Positions 9,175 to 18,238 of a DNA stretch of 64,000 bases are shown one piece after another. The notes beneath the pieces were generated by a model. The model searched no databases, had not been told where the DNA came from, and saw only the letters and a list, made by a program, of their open reading frames with translations. Within the stretch, counting starts at the first letter, position 1, and each line of letters starts with the position of its first letter. The DNA is taken from the NCBI GenBank assembly GCA_026692865.1, contig JAPLNI010000051.1, forward strand, positions 236,531 through 300,530. The letters are read 5' to 3'. Origin of the DNA: Planctomycetota bacterium. GTDB taxonomy: Bacteria; Planctomycetota; Planctomycetia; Pirellulales; Pirellulaceae. A program made the translations under genes and the position numbers.

Positions 9175-10188
9175 ATGGCGAACTTGGCTATGTATTCTTA
9201 TCCGCGACTTTTCTTTACTACGGTAACCAAGATTCTTGTAGCGAGCATCGGCGTCGCTGCATTAATGATTCTTGGTGCGGGTTCGTCGTTGGGACAAAAT
9301 GGGCTTATGCAACCTGCGGGTTCGCAGAATTATGGCAATGGTTGGCAGCCATCACCGCGTTATCAAAGTTCGGGCAACTCCAACCAGGTCACCATGGGCA
9401 GCCCTGTTGTAAATGGACCCGTTGCGAGAATCGCAGAAGCGTCAACTTCTGGTTCATCCGGGGGCAATGGTTCCGCGAACGATAATGACAAATCAGAACA
9501 GGGCAAGATCCCCGTCCGTAGTCTACTTCAGATGTTTTCTGAAGGTGGATTGTTGATGTACCCAATCGCGTTGTGCTCGTTTGTAATGACCGTATTTTTC
9601 TTTGAGCGATTGATTTATTTGCGTCCAGGCCGAGTCATTCCAAGGCCGTTTGTGAAACGACTTATCGAACAATTGGAACAGCAGCAAATGGACCGCGATG
9701 AAGCGATCGAGCTCTGCGCGAAGAATCCAAGTCCCATTGCGACCATTTGCGCAGCCGCTTTGAAGCGTTACGGTCGCCCCGCAGTCGAAGTAGAGCAGAT
9801 GGTGTTGGATGCGGGAGAGCGCGTCACGAACCAGCTTCGTAAGCATCTTCGAGTTTTCAGTGCGATCAGCAACGTTACACCCTTGCTTGGTTTGCTCGGC
9901 ACAGTGCTCGGGATGATTGAAGCCTTTAATTCTATTGCAGGTTCGAACGCCATGGGGCGTCCGGAATTACTTGCCGGTGGTATCGGTCAAGCTTTGATCA
10001 CAACTGCAGCAGGACTTTTAGTCGCTATCCCGGCGTATTTGGCATACATGTATTTCCTCGGCAAGACGGATCGGCTACTGATGGAAATGGATTCTTACGC
10101 TCAAAAAGTTGTCGACGTTATTAGCAGCGAAGGGCTAGCCGAAATGGACAACGGTCGGTCACGTGGAAGATCTCGACGAGCAGCGTAG
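9175..10188 (+). CDS. exbB: MotA/TolQ/ExbB proton-channel protein
   Basis: 337 residues from the ATG at 9175 (a TTG nine bases upstream is less likely). Residues 1-40 look like a signal or membrane segment, and residues 40-105 are a Gly/Ser/Asn linker in the periplasm. The channel core follows: a membrane helix (LLMYPIALCSFVMTVFFFERLIY), a cytoplasmic helical part (RPFVKRLIEQLEQQQMDRDEA), then VTPLLGLLGTVLGMIEAFNSI and GQALITTAAGLLVAIPAYLAY, the two conserved C-terminal helices of the family. With ExbD this forms a proton-driven motor. The N-terminal extension is common in planctomycete and proteobacterial ExbB variants. It is followed by exbD after about 50 bp. Confidence 0.9.
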   Translation: MANLAMYSYPRLFFTTVTKILVASIGVAALMILGAGSSLGQNGLMQPAGSQNYGNGWQPSPRYQSSGNSNQVTMGSPVVNGPVARIAEASTSGSSGGNGSANDNDKSEQGKIPVRSLLQMFSEGGLLMYPIALCSFVMTVFFFERLIYLRPGRVIPRPFVKRLIEQLEQQQMDRDEAIELCAKNPSPIATICAAALKRYGRPAVEVEQMVLDAGERVTNQLRKHLRVFSAISNVTPLLGLLGTVLGMIEAFNSIAGSNAMGRPELLAGGIGQALITTAAGLLVAIPAYLAYMYFLGKTDRLLMEMDSYAQKVVDVISSEGLAEMDNGRSRGRSRRAA

Positions 10189-10240
10189 TGCTAACGAGAA
10201 ACAGGTCTCGCAGTTGTTGTAAACGTTTGCATTCAGAATT

Positions 10241-10660
10241 ATGCCACTCAAAGTCCATACTGACGAAGCACCTACGATCAATCTGACGAGCATGATTGAT
10301 GTCGTGTTTCTATTACTGATCTTCTTCATGGTAGGTACCAAGTTTACCGAGATGGAGAACAACGTCGTATTGGATCTTCCTCGCGTTGCAGACGGAGCGA
10401 ATGCAAGTCAGCAATCCTCCACCAAGACCGTTAGCGTTTTCAGGGACGGTGCGGTCTCGTTAGATAATCGAACCATGACATTGCCCGAGCTAACGCAAGT
10501 GATGTATCAGTTGCGACAGCAGAATCCGCAAACAAGCGTGGCGGTTCGGAGCGACGCCACGTTGACGATTCAACGTGTCATGGAAGTTGCAACTGCGATC
10601 AAGAAAGCTGGAATTCAACGACTCTCATTCACGACGTCGCAATCAACAATGTCGCGATAA
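10241..10660 (+). CDS. exbD: ExbD/TolR biopolymer transport protein
   Basis: 139 residues, normal. Residues about 1-20 are cytoplasmic; the single membrane helix INLTSMIDVVFLLLIFFMVG carries the conserved Asp (MID) that takes protons in ExbD/TolR. The periplasmic domain follows. Partner of the preceding ExbB. The next gene starts 18 bp downstream, so the three are probably co-transcribed. Confidence 0.92.
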   Translation: MPLKVHTDEAPTINLTSMIDVVFLLLIFFMVGTKFTEMENNVVLDLPRVADGANASQQSSTKTVSVFRDGAVSLDNRTMTLPELTQVMYQLRQQNPQTSVAVRSDATLTIQRVMEVATAIKKAGIQRLSFTTSQSTMSR

Positions 10661-10678
10661 GGACGAGGGTGTGAATGG

Positions 10679-12625
10679 ATGACCGAACCATTGCTTAGGT
10701 TACTCTTGCTCGCGGCCCAACAACCAGTGTTGGCAACGCCAGTCGTGGGATCGACTGGCAGAGTGCTTGCGGTCTCGCTAGGTATTGTTTGCGCGATCAT
10801 TGCGATCGGCTTGTGGGGTGTGTCGCGGTCCAGGTGGGGCCAGAACAAGCCGTTGACAAATTGTATCGTCTTGGCTGTTCTCTCGCATATCTGGCTGTTG
10901 ATGTATGCGTATGGAACTCGAGTCGTTACGCACGGAGTTCCGGGTGGAAACGGAAGCAACGCGGCCTTTTCTACTGACAGCATCGAATGGCTGGATGTTC
11001 CAACAGAACCTTTCGATTCGATGCCTGAAGTACCGTCCGATTCTCTGGTGGCTCCCTCCTTAATGGTCACCCCTCCGCCACTGCTTGCCGTCGCAAGTGA
11101 AGCAGAGACAGAGCAGTCGCTTGAGGTCGCAAGTGAAGCAAAGACAGAGCAGTCAGATGTCACCTCGGATGCCCCTTTCGCGAAAAAGACCACCTCCGAC
11201 ACGTTACCTAATGAACTAGCAACCACTTCACCCGACAAAACGCCGGATGAGTTATCGGCAGAGATGATCGCGGAGTTATTGCCAGCCGTCGTTGCATCGA
11301 CCGAATCGAAGGATGCTCCGCTCGTACCTCAAGATGTCCCAAGCGAAACCTTTCTTGCTATTGGTGCCCAAGCCACTCCGGAAGCGTCTCAAGGTGCATC
11401 ACATTCAAGCCTGTCAACTCACGTCGTTCAGCAAAACAAAGTAACACCGAAGGTCGAGCCAACGCGTCGCCAGGACCAACAGAAGGTACCAGACTCGTAT
11501 CAGCTTCGTTTTTCGGAATCCAGGCTCGCAGCGGCTTCGCAATTCGGTGGTGACGAATCGACAGAGGCATCGGTCGAATCTGGCTTGCGATGGTTAGCGT
11601 TGAATCAAGAACCTGATGGATCGTGGAACGCTGCGAGACATAGCGCCGGACGCGAAACACGAACCATGGAGCGTGATCGTGCGGGAACCGGCTCCAAAGC
11701 AGATACAGCGATGACAGGCCTTTCGCTTCTTGCGTTTCTCGGAGCCGGATACACGCATGCAGAGGGGACTTATAAGAAGCAATTGGATGCGGGGCTTCGG
11801 TTTTTGCTTAACTCCCAAATGCCTTCGGGTGACTTAGCCGGGTTGAAGCAAGTTGGAAACACTTCCGATGTTTACTATGCAAGAATGTATTCGCATGGAA
11901 TGGCTGCGTTGGCATTAGCCGAAGCGTATGCCATGACTGGCGATCGTCGATTGGTCGAGTCGATACAGAAGGCCTTGGGATACACCCTACAAGCACAGAA
12001 TCGAAGAACAGGTGGCTGGCGTTATCAAGCTTTTTCGGTGGACGACCCTGGCGACACGAGCCAGTTCGGTTGGCAGGCGATGGCGTTGCTGAGTAGCCAA
12101 AACGGAGGCTTTATGCTTCCGATTGACACCATGCCAAAGATGCAAGGCTTTATTTCGCGAGTCAGCGTAGGTCGCTTTGGTGGACTGGCTGTTTATCGAC
12201 CGATTCCTGGCCAGCAACCATCTCGAGCGATGACAGCCGAAGCTCTTGCCTTACGTTTAATGCTCAAGCAGCCAACTTCTCCGGAGGCAATCAACGAAGC
12301 CAAGCAATTTCTGCTTCAAGAGCTTCCAGGTATGGGCGAAGAAAATCTTTATTACTGGTACTACGCGTCGATCGCGCTCTTTCAATTACAAGACGAAGCG
12401 TGGCCGGCCTGGAATCAAGCGATGAAATCCCAGATCCTTAAGACTCAGATTACCAGCGGCCACGACGCCGGATCATGGAATCCAACCTGCATTTGGGCCG
12501 GGTATGGTGGTCGGGTTTACAGTACGACGATGAGCTGCTTGTGCTTGGAAGTATACTATCGCTACCTTCCGATTTATCGCGCCCAATCATTCGCATCATC
12601 GTCCCAATCGGAACTAAAACGATAA
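10679..12625 (+). CDS. membrane-anchored prenyltransferase/squalene-cyclase-fold protein
   Basis: 648 residues. Two N-terminal membrane helices (about 26-50 and 60-80, the second reading IVLAVLSHIWLLMYAYG) are followed by a long acidic and Pro/Thr-rich linker (about 95-290) with an internal repeat of VASEA-TEQS. Residues about 295-640 form an alpha/alpha-toroid: repeated helices with QxxDGSW-type turns (LNQEPDGSWNA, NRRTGGWRYQ). Such domains occur in squalene cyclases but also in many planctomycete proteins with no cyclase role; the catalytic DxDD motif was not seen. It occupies the position where a TonB gene would be expected after exbB-exbD. Function unknown. Confidence 0.65.
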   Translation: MTEPLLRLLLLAAQQPVLATPVVGSTGRVLAVSLGIVCAIIAIGLWGVSRSRWGQNKPLTNCIVLAVLSHIWLLMYAYGTRVVTHGVPGGNGSNAAFSTDSIEWLDVPTEPFDSMPEVPSDSLVAPSLMVTPPPLLAVASEAETEQSLEVASEAKTEQSDVTSDAPFAKKTTSDTLPNELATTSPDKTPDELSAEMIAELLPAVVASTESKDAPLVPQDVPSETFLAIGAQATPEASQGASHSSLSTHVVQQNKVTPKVEPTRRQDQQKVPDSYQLRFSESRLAAASQFGGDESTEASVESGLRWLALNQEPDGSWNAARHSAGRETRTMERDRAGTGSKADTAMTGLSLLAFLGAGYTHAEGTYKKQLDAGLRFLLNSQMPSGDLAGLKQVGNTSDVYYARMYSHGMAALALAEAYAMTGDRRLVESIQKALGYTLQAQNRRTGGWRYQAFSVDDPGDTSQFGWQAMALLSSQNGGFMLPIDTMPKMQGFISRVSVGRFGGLAVYRPIPGQQPSRAMTAEALALRLMLKQPTSPEAINEAKQFLLQELPGMGEENLYYWYYASIALFQLQDEAWPAWNQAMKSQILKTQITSGHDAGSWNPTCIWAGYGGRVYSTTMSCLCLEVYYRYLPIYRAQSFASSSQSELKR

Positions 12626-12767
12626 CTCTTCGGGTTGTATCAGGATTGTTCAGTTGTCGGAGGCTTGTGGATAAGGCAAACTGTTACTCATTGAGATGCT
12701 TGGCATGGTTTGGGGCTCGCTTCTTGAACATGTTCGTAGACAAAAATATTGATAGAAGGGTCATTTG

Positions 12768-13847
12768 ATGCTGCATGCTGTAATCATGGCGGGAGGTTCG
12801 GGAACGCGGTTCTGGCCTGCTAGCCGACAATTGACGCCAAAACAGCTTCTCAATATCAACGGTCCGCGGACTATGCTCCAATCGACCTATGATCGATTGA
12901 ATGGGCTAGTCTCGAGCGAGCATGTGCTGGTTCTTACCAACGAGCAGCTAACCGATGCTGTTGCCGAACAGATCCCCGATCTTCATCTGGAGCATATTGT
13001 CGGCGAGCCATTCAAGCGTGATACGGCACCGTGTATCGGTGTTGCGGCGTCGCTGGTTTATGCAGCCGACCCTGAAGGAATTATGATTGTGATGCCCTCG
13101 GATCACGTCATTGAGCCGAGAGCAGAATTTCACCGAGCCGTGAAAGCAGGTCTGGCTTTGATCGAAAAGCAACCTGAACTCATCGTGACCTTTGGGATTC
13201 GTCCCAACTATGCGGCCGAGTCATTTGGATATATTGAACGAGGCGAAGCAATCGCTGGAGAAGCCGGAACTTCCGTTTTCGGAGTACAACGTTTTCGCGA
13301 GAAGCCATCGCGAGAGATCGCCGAGGAATATGTTTCTTCGGGAAACTTCTATTGGAACAGCGGAATCTTCATGTGGAAGGCTTCGACAATCTTAGAAGCG
13401 CTTCGCAACTTTGAGCCAGAGATGTCAGGCCACATCGCCAAAATTGCAGCACGGATCGGCACTAACAATTTCCAACAAACGTTCTCTGAGCACTTCGCAA
13501 AGATTCAAGGGAAATCAATCGACTTCGCCGTGATGGAGCGATATTCGCCGATTGCTGTTTTAGAGGCCCCGTTTTCTTGGGATGACGTCGGCAGCTGGCA
13601 AGCTATCGCGCGTCTGATTGCACCCGACGAACACGGCAACGCGGTCCAAGGACCTTACATGCCGATTGACTCGCGAGGCATGATCGTGCGAACTGATGAA
13701 GATCATCTAGTGGTAACTATCGGGATGGAAGATACGATTGTCGTGCATACATCTGATGCGACTTTGGTAGCCCCAAAGAGCGAAGAGGAACGTGTCCGAG
13801 AAGTAGTGAAACAACTTGTCGAACTTGGTTACACTCGATACTTGTAA
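12768..13847 (+). CDS. mannose-1-phosphate guanylyltransferase
   Basis: 359 residues from the ATG at 12768 (TTG three bases upstream is also in frame). The nucleotidyltransferase signature AVIMAGGSGTRFWPASR with PKQLL is at the N-terminus. VMPSDHVI, FGYIERG, FREKP, WNSGIFMW and WDDVGSWQA are all GDP-mannose pyrophosphorylase motifs. The enzyme makes GDP-mannose from GTP and mannose-1-phosphate for glycans. The phosphomannose isomerase domain of bifunctional ManC proteins is absent. Confidence 0.92.
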   Translation: MLHAVIMAGGSGTRFWPASRQLTPKQLLNINGPRTMLQSTYDRLNGLVSSEHVLVLTNEQLTDAVAEQIPDLHLEHIVGEPFKRDTAPCIGVAASLVYAADPEGIMIVMPSDHVIEPRAEFHRAVKAGLALIEKQPELIVTFGIRPNYAAESFGYIERGEAIAGEAGTSVFGVQRFREKPSREIAEEYVSSGNFYWNSGIFMWKASTILEALRNFEPEMSGHIAKIAARIGTNNFQQTFSEHFAKIQGKSIDFAVMERYSPIAVLEAPFSWDDVGSWQAIARLIAPDEHGNAVQGPYMPIDSRGMIVRTDEDHLVVTIGMEDTIVVHTSDATLVAPKSEEERVREVVKQLVELGYTRYL

Positions 13848-13867
13848 TGGGATAAGTCTTTTGCTGT

Positions 13868-14560
13868 ATGGTTACCGAGCACGGATTCGATAAGCCACGA
13901 GCGCGAACGCCTAACAAAAACCGCCTTGCAATTGGCCTGAGTATAGCATTTCATCTTTGTTTGCTCGCTGTGCTCGTCATAGTTTATATCCCTCGTCGCG
14001 AGTCGGGATCCCCGTCGGATTCAGCGGGTAAAGCGGATAGTAGTGAATCCCAAGCAGACCGAATTGTCGCTACCCAAGCCAAGGAAGCAGAAACTGCGAC
14101 CGCGATAAAGTCCTCCGTAAAAGCTCACGTGGAGACCGCCGCTAACAAACCGCCGGCTCAAACGCTTGCGGAACTCGATACAAAAGTTCGTCAGTTGGAT
14201 AAGTACGTTGATGCCCGAACCGTTGAAGAAACGGCTGAAGCGGTTGCAGATTCTCTGGGGATTGAGCGGAGCACGTATCATCCCAAAACCGATCCCGTCC
14301 CGGGTGCACTCGACCCGGACACAGCGCAGATCCTCGATATAGTTCCAAACGTTGGTGGCTCCAAAGAGGAAGCATACATGGCAACCATGATCGATGCGCA
14401 GGGGCATCAAGCCCAAATCCCAATTAGCGAATCCGAAGGGAAAACTGCTTACGACGCTTTCCAAAAAATGAAAAACTATCCGGCTGTAGAAGGGCTTTAT
14501 CGCCAAATCGTGATGCCGCTAATTCAAAAGATGATGAGCTCACCCGAAACGATCCCGTAG
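13868..14560 (+). CDS. TonB-like single-helix membrane protein
   Basis: 230 residues. Residues about 18-42 are a membrane helix, LAIGLSIAFHLCLLAVLVIV, containing Ser and His spaced S-x-x-x-H as in the TonB helix that couples to ExbB/ExbD. The rest is a polar periplasmic part with a coiled-coil-like section (about 100-130) and a C-terminal helical segment (about 185-225). No recognisable TonB C-terminal domain or Pro-Lys-rich spacer is seen. It follows the guanylyltransferase gene by 20 bp and lies about 3.2 kb after exbD. A role as energy-transducing partner of the ExbB/ExbD pair is an inference. Confidence 0.5.
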   Translation: MVTEHGFDKPRARTPNKNRLAIGLSIAFHLCLLAVLVIVYIPRRESGSPSDSAGKADSSESQADRIVATQAKEAETATAIKSSVKAHVETAANKPPAQTLAELDTKVRQLDKYVDARTVEETAEAVADSLGIERSTYHPKTDPVPGALDPDTAQILDIVPNVGGSKEEAYMATMIDAQGHQAQIPISESEGKTAYDAFQKMKNYPAVEGLYRQIVMPLIQKMMSSPETIP

Positions 14561-14562
14561 GA

Positions 14563-14625
14563 TGGAACCATGGTCCCGTCCAGTCACAAGCCCGGATAAT
14601 CGTTCGGGACAGTTGTCCCAAACTA
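14563..14625. repeat. dispersed inverted repeat family B, copy B1
   Basis: Left arm GGAACCATGGTCCCGTCC and right arm TTCGGGACAGTTGTCCCAAA face each other across about 20 bp. The same arms recur near 22981, 26258, 27420, 37793 and 63846. Confidence 0.65.
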
Positions 14626-14840
14626 CATCTGATATTCTTCAGCTTTCTTCTTGCTTGAGTACTTTAAGATTGTTATTGCTAAACGCCGTTTCGCCAGATT
14701 TGCAAATAAGTTATCCGACTGGCGACGTTATCACTTCGCGCCGAGGGCAAAAGATGTTATTTTTCGCGATCCGCAGATTCCTCGGTCAGAGGAAGCCATC
14801 GCACTCGTAAACGTCCGTACACTGACTATTGAGAGAAATC

Positions 14841-14939
14841 ATGACAAAGCCACATAGAAAATTGAAGAAGGCTAACCATGGCCAACGAGCGGCTAACAGC
14901 AAGGCCCGCAAGGCAAAGCGTAAAAAGATCCGTACTTAG
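14841..14939 (+). CDS. 32-residue highly basic small protein
   Basis: A complete ORF of 32 codons plus TAG, with a GAGAGA-type ribosome site. About half of its residues are Lys or Arg; it starts MTKPHRKLKKANHGQR and ends RKKIRT. No hydrophobic segment is present, and the charge pattern suggests nucleic-acid or ribosome binding. It ends 70 bp before the FabZ-like gene on the same strand. The family is not recognised with certainty; the coding call rests on composition, start context and intact frame. Confidence 0.55.
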   Translation: MTKPHRKLKKANHGQRAANSKARKAKRKKIRT

Positions 14940-15009
14940 GATTTACGTACCCAGGATTTGTCTGGGGTAGATCTGTTTTTTCATCGCAGACCTTCGAAAA
15001 GGGCGTTGA

Positions 15010-15549
15010 GTGAGTTCCAAAGATTGGATTGTTGATCCTACGACACTGGACTTCGATCGCGTATTGGCGGATACCGAAGAAATCCGAAAGTGGAACCCTC
15101 AGCGTTTCGAAATGGAACAGTTGACGGCGATCATCCACGAGGATCCCGTTCGCAATGCCTGCGTTGGCTACAAAGAAATCACCGACCAAGAGTTTTGGGT
15201 GCGAGGTCATATGCCCGGCATGCCACTTATGCCCGGCGTTGTGATGCTCGAAGCAGTCGCACAGGTATGCTGCTACTTCGCCCACAAGTACGACCTTTTA
15301 GGTACTAGTATGGTCGGCTTCGGTGGACTAGAAGAAGTTCGCTTTCGTGATCCCGTGGTTCCAGGCGATCGTTTGGTAGTGATGTGCGAACTGTTGAAGG
15401 CTCGTCGCAATAGGCTTATCGTTTGTCGGTTCCAAGGAGCCGTTGAAGGAAACTTGGTCCTGGAAGGCATTTTGAAAGGGATTCCTATCCCTGTTGATGA
15501 TCTAAAAGAAGTTCTCAGCCAAAAGCAATCGACTCGCGCCGATCGCTAG
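15010..15549 (+). CDS. FabZ-like 3-hydroxyacyl-ACP dehydratase
   Basis: 179 residues, GTG start. The hot-dog active-site region reads GHMPGMPLMPGVVMLEAVAQ, with the catalytic His (GH-PG-P-MPG) and the Glu/Asp helix of FabZ/FabA. Later VRFRDPVVPGDRLVV matches the strand after the central helix. It is longer at the N-terminus than FabZ (about 150 residues). The role is dehydration of beta-hydroxyacyl-ACP in fatty-acid elongation or a related acyl pathway; no other fab gene is adjacent, so a specialised lipid role is possible. Confidence 0.8.
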   Translation: MSSKDWIVDPTTLDFDRVLADTEEIRKWNPQRFEMEQLTAIIHEDPVRNACVGYKEITDQEFWVRGHMPGMPLMPGVVMLEAVAQVCCYFAHKYDLLGTSMVGFGGLEEVRFRDPVVPGDRLVVMCELLKARRNRLIVCRFQGAVEGNLVLEGILKGIPIPVDDLKEVLSQKQSTRADR

Positions 15550-15769
15550 TACGAAAAACTTCGTTTCGATTTAGATTCGGTTGGTCTTCTCCGAAACTGA
15601 CTTGGCTTAAAGTTTTGTTCATCGTGTCGACGGTTTCGGCGATGGCTGTGCAAGGCCTCTTCAGACATTACCAATAGTGCCTGGGAAAACAAAGCGACCT
15701 CGATAAAACGTTCTTCGAAATAATGCTGCATTAGTAAACTGGTGTTTCCCCCTAACGGATTTGTTCATT

Positions 15770-15976
15770 GTGCGTAACTTGTTTTTGATCATCTTTTGCG
15801 TCCTTGCATCTTGCCGATCGGTTCTCGCGCATCCCGGACACAATACGATTCCTATCCCAGCGGAATCAGCGACTCACTACTTTATTGAACCGCAACATGG
15901 GTATGTTTACGGTCTAGTAAGCCTGATCGCGGCGGCTACTTGCTACATCATGATTCGACGCTTCCATAGGATTTGA
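15770..15976 (+). CDS. small signal-peptide membrane protein
   Basis: 68 residues from GTG at 15770 (TTG at 15761 is an alternative). Residues 1-22 are a signal peptide (LFLIIFCVLASCRSVLA). A short HPGHN motif follows, then a second membrane helix (YGLVSLIAAATCYIMI, about 45-62) and basic end RRFHRI. The stop overlaps the corA start (TGATG), so the two are probably translated together. The His-Pro-Gly-His motif could bind metal. Function unknown. Confidence 0.5.
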   Translation: MRNLFLIIFCVLASCRSVLAHPGHNTIPIPAESATHYFIEPQHGYVYGLVSLIAAATCYIMIRRFHRI

Positions 15977-17079
15977 TGAGCTTGAGCAAAACGAACGATC
16001 GCACAAACCGAAATCGAAAGCGGAAGCGATCTCGTCACCGCGGTATCCCCGGTGCGGCTCCAGGTACAGTCGTCTCTGATCCAAACTCAGCAGCCACGGT
16101 CATTCGTGTCTTAGCAACGTCTCCCGGTACGTTCTTTGAGCAAGATATCACAAATGTTAGCGATTTGAGCGATATTTTGGCTCGCTATGCCTGCGTATGG
16201 ATCGAGGTAACAGGGCTCGGATCGGCAGACAAAATCGTACAACTAGGCGAGCTTCTTGGTTTGCATTCGCTGGCTTTGGAAGACGTAGTAAACGTTCACC
16301 AACGCGCGAAAATGGATGCCTTTCAGGATTACTTGTTCGTGGTCGCTCGGATGTTTGATACATTCGACACCTCAAATTCCGAGCAAATCAGCTTTTTCTT
16401 GAAGAAGAACTTGGTCTTGTCGTTTCAAGAGCGACCAGGGGATTGCTGGGAAAACATTCGCCAGCGGCTCCGGATGCGACACGGAAAGATTGCGACACAT
16501 GGACCGGATTACCTGCTTTACGTTTTGTTGGACGCGATCATCGATAGTTACTTTCCAGTGATGGATCGATTGAGCGACGAGGTGGACGCACTAGAAGACC
16601 AAATAACCGCTAAAGCGCAAACCAAGCAGATGCATCAAGTTCACCAGCTCCGTGGGCAGCTACTGGATGTTCGCCGGGCTATTCGGCCTCACCGAGAAAT
16701 GATTAGTGCGATCAGCCACCATGAATCGCATTTAATTGAACCCGAAACGCACGTTTTTTTTCGAGATTGCTACGACCACGTCATTCAAGTCATCGATAGC
16801 GTGGATACCTACCGCGAGCTCACCTCCGACCTCCGCGACTACTACTTGTCGATGGTGAGTAACTCGATGAACGAGGTAATGAAGCTTTTGACGATCATTT
16901 CCACAATCTTTATTCCATTATCGTTCGTTGCCGGGGTTTACGGAATGAACTTCGACACCGAGTCACCGTGGAATATGCCAGAGCTGCGGTGGGAATATGG
17001 CTATCCATTCGCGTTGACCATTATGGGAATCATCGGATTTGGGCTCGCTTGGTCGTTTCGCAGACGAGGTTGGCTCTAG
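15976..17079 (+). CDS. corA: CorA-type Mg2+/Co2+ transporter
   Basis: 367 residues from the ATG at 15976; a TTG just upstream is also in frame. After a basic N-terminus comes the large cytoplasmic alpha/beta funnel domain (LEDVVNVHQRAKMDAF is a family motif) and the long stalk helix. The two C-terminal membrane helices carry the signature YGMNF (in VAGVYGMNFDTE) between them. The basic C-terminus RRRGWL is typical. It mediates passive magnesium uptake as a pentamer. Confidence 0.92.
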   Translation: MSLSKTNDRTNRNRKRKRSRHRGIPGAAPGTVVSDPNSAATVIRVLATSPGTFFEQDITNVSDLSDILARYACVWIEVTGLGSADKIVQLGELLGLHSLALEDVVNVHQRAKMDAFQDYLFVVARMFDTFDTSNSEQISFFLKKNLVLSFQERPGDCWENIRQRLRMRHGKIATHGPDYLLYVLLDAIIDSYFPVMDRLSDEVDALEDQITAKAQTKQMHQVHQLRGQLLDVRRAIRPHREMISAISHHESHLIEPETHVFFRDCYDHVIQVIDSVDTYRELTSDLRDYYLSMVSNSMNEVMKLLTIISTIFIPLSFVAGVYGMNFDTESPWNMPELRWEYGYPFALTIMGIIGFGLAWSFRRRGWL

Positions 17080-17245
17080 AATTCGTTACGGGGCCGGCAT
17101 TGAGCCAAAAGGCAATGCGTCTTATATTCTTCGTACTCGTAGAAGCCAATCGAGAATGACACAGATGTCAAGAAAACAGGATTCTTGGCGTCGACAATCA
17201 CACAAAGCCCTAATTTGACTTGATAAGCATCGGCGTGAAAAACTC

Positions 17246-18238
17246 ATGAACCAGAAAAAACAAGAGCTTCAAAGCAACCTTCTCGCAGATCGCATGGAAG
17301 AGTTTTTTATCAGCTTGAAGCCTTACCTGAAATGGTTTGCGGCAGCCATTGTCGTGTTGGTCGTTGCGGGGATCGCATTTGGACTTAGGAAGCAAACGGC
17401 AGATAAGATCGCTGCAGACTCTTGGACAGAATTTTACTTTGCTGGCGGGCGTCCTGATCAGTTAGACGCAATTGCTCAAACTTATCCAGGCACTCAAGGA
17501 GCACTTTGGGCACAACAGACCGGTTCCGATTCGTTGATGGCACGCGCTTTATCATCGGTTTATTTGGACCGCAATCTTTCTGACGAGCTCTTCACACAAG
17601 CCTCCAAGGGTTACCAAGAAGTCTTGGCTCAAACGACGGACCCACTCCTGACCAGTCGAGCGACACTTGGATTGGCGCAGGCACTCGATAGCCAAGGCAA
17701 GTCCGCCGAAGCACTCGTGCAATACAAGCGACTCCTCACGACTCCTGGTGTGTATGAAGGCCTAGTCGAGGAAGCAAAGCGTCGCATCGAATTCATTGAA
17801 AGCGAAGACGGAAAAGCCTTCTTTACCTGGTTCCAATCCAATCGCCCTGCAGCTCCGACTCCTGTGAACGTGCCGGGCAACCTCAAGAACTTGCCAGGAA
17901 TGCCTGACCTTCAGTTTACAACACCTGGCAATACGACACCTCTGTCCGAGATGACCTTCCAACCAGCACCGTCGGCAACAGCATTACCTGGCACCGATGC
18001 ACCGGCGGACCAAGCGTCAGAAAAACCAGCGTCCTCAGAAAAGTCAGCAACGGCTCCAGAAGCAGCCACGCCTACGACGGATACACCGAGCAGTTTCTCT
18101 GTACCTTCCGATACGCCCAAGCCACAGGTCACAACAGAGAGTAGCCCTATTCAATCGCCACCAACTGAGACCCCGAGCACCAGCCCTGCTACAAGCCCCC
18201 CAGCAACTAGCCCAACCGCCCCCGAAAGCGGTTCATGA
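17246..18238 (+). CDS. YfgM-like TPR membrane protein
   Basis: 330 residues. One membrane helix near the N-terminus (WFAAAIVVLVVAGIAFGL, about 31-48), then TPR-like helices to about residue 190 (including ATLGLAQALDSQGKSAEALVQYKRLL). The C-terminal 120 residues are Pro/Ser/Thr/Ala-rich and likely disordered. The layout resembles YfgM, an ancillary protein of the Sec translocon region. The stop overlaps the rluD-like start by ATGA. Function by analogy only. Confidence 0.55.
   Translation: MNQKKQELQSNLLADRMEEFFISLKPYLKWFAAAIVVLVVAGIAFGLRKQTADKIAADSWTEFYFAGGRPDQLDAIAQTYPGTQGALWAQQTGSDSLMARALSSVYLDRNLSDELFTQASKGYQEVLAQTTDPLLTSRATLGLAQALDSQGKSAEALVQYKRLLTTPGVYEGLVEEAKRRIEFIESEDGKAFFTWFQSNRPAAPTPVNVPGNLKNLPGMPDLQFTTPGNTTPLSEMTFQPAPSATALPGTDAPADQASEKPASSEKSATAPEAATPTTDTPSSFSVPSDTPKPQVTTESSPIQSPPTETPSTSPATSPPATSPTAPESGS

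Noticed and set aside
17128..17165. ACTCGTAGAAG as a decayed REPIN (similar to 8154-8166)
   Set aside because: The hairpin and the second end are missing, so only about a dozen bases agree.
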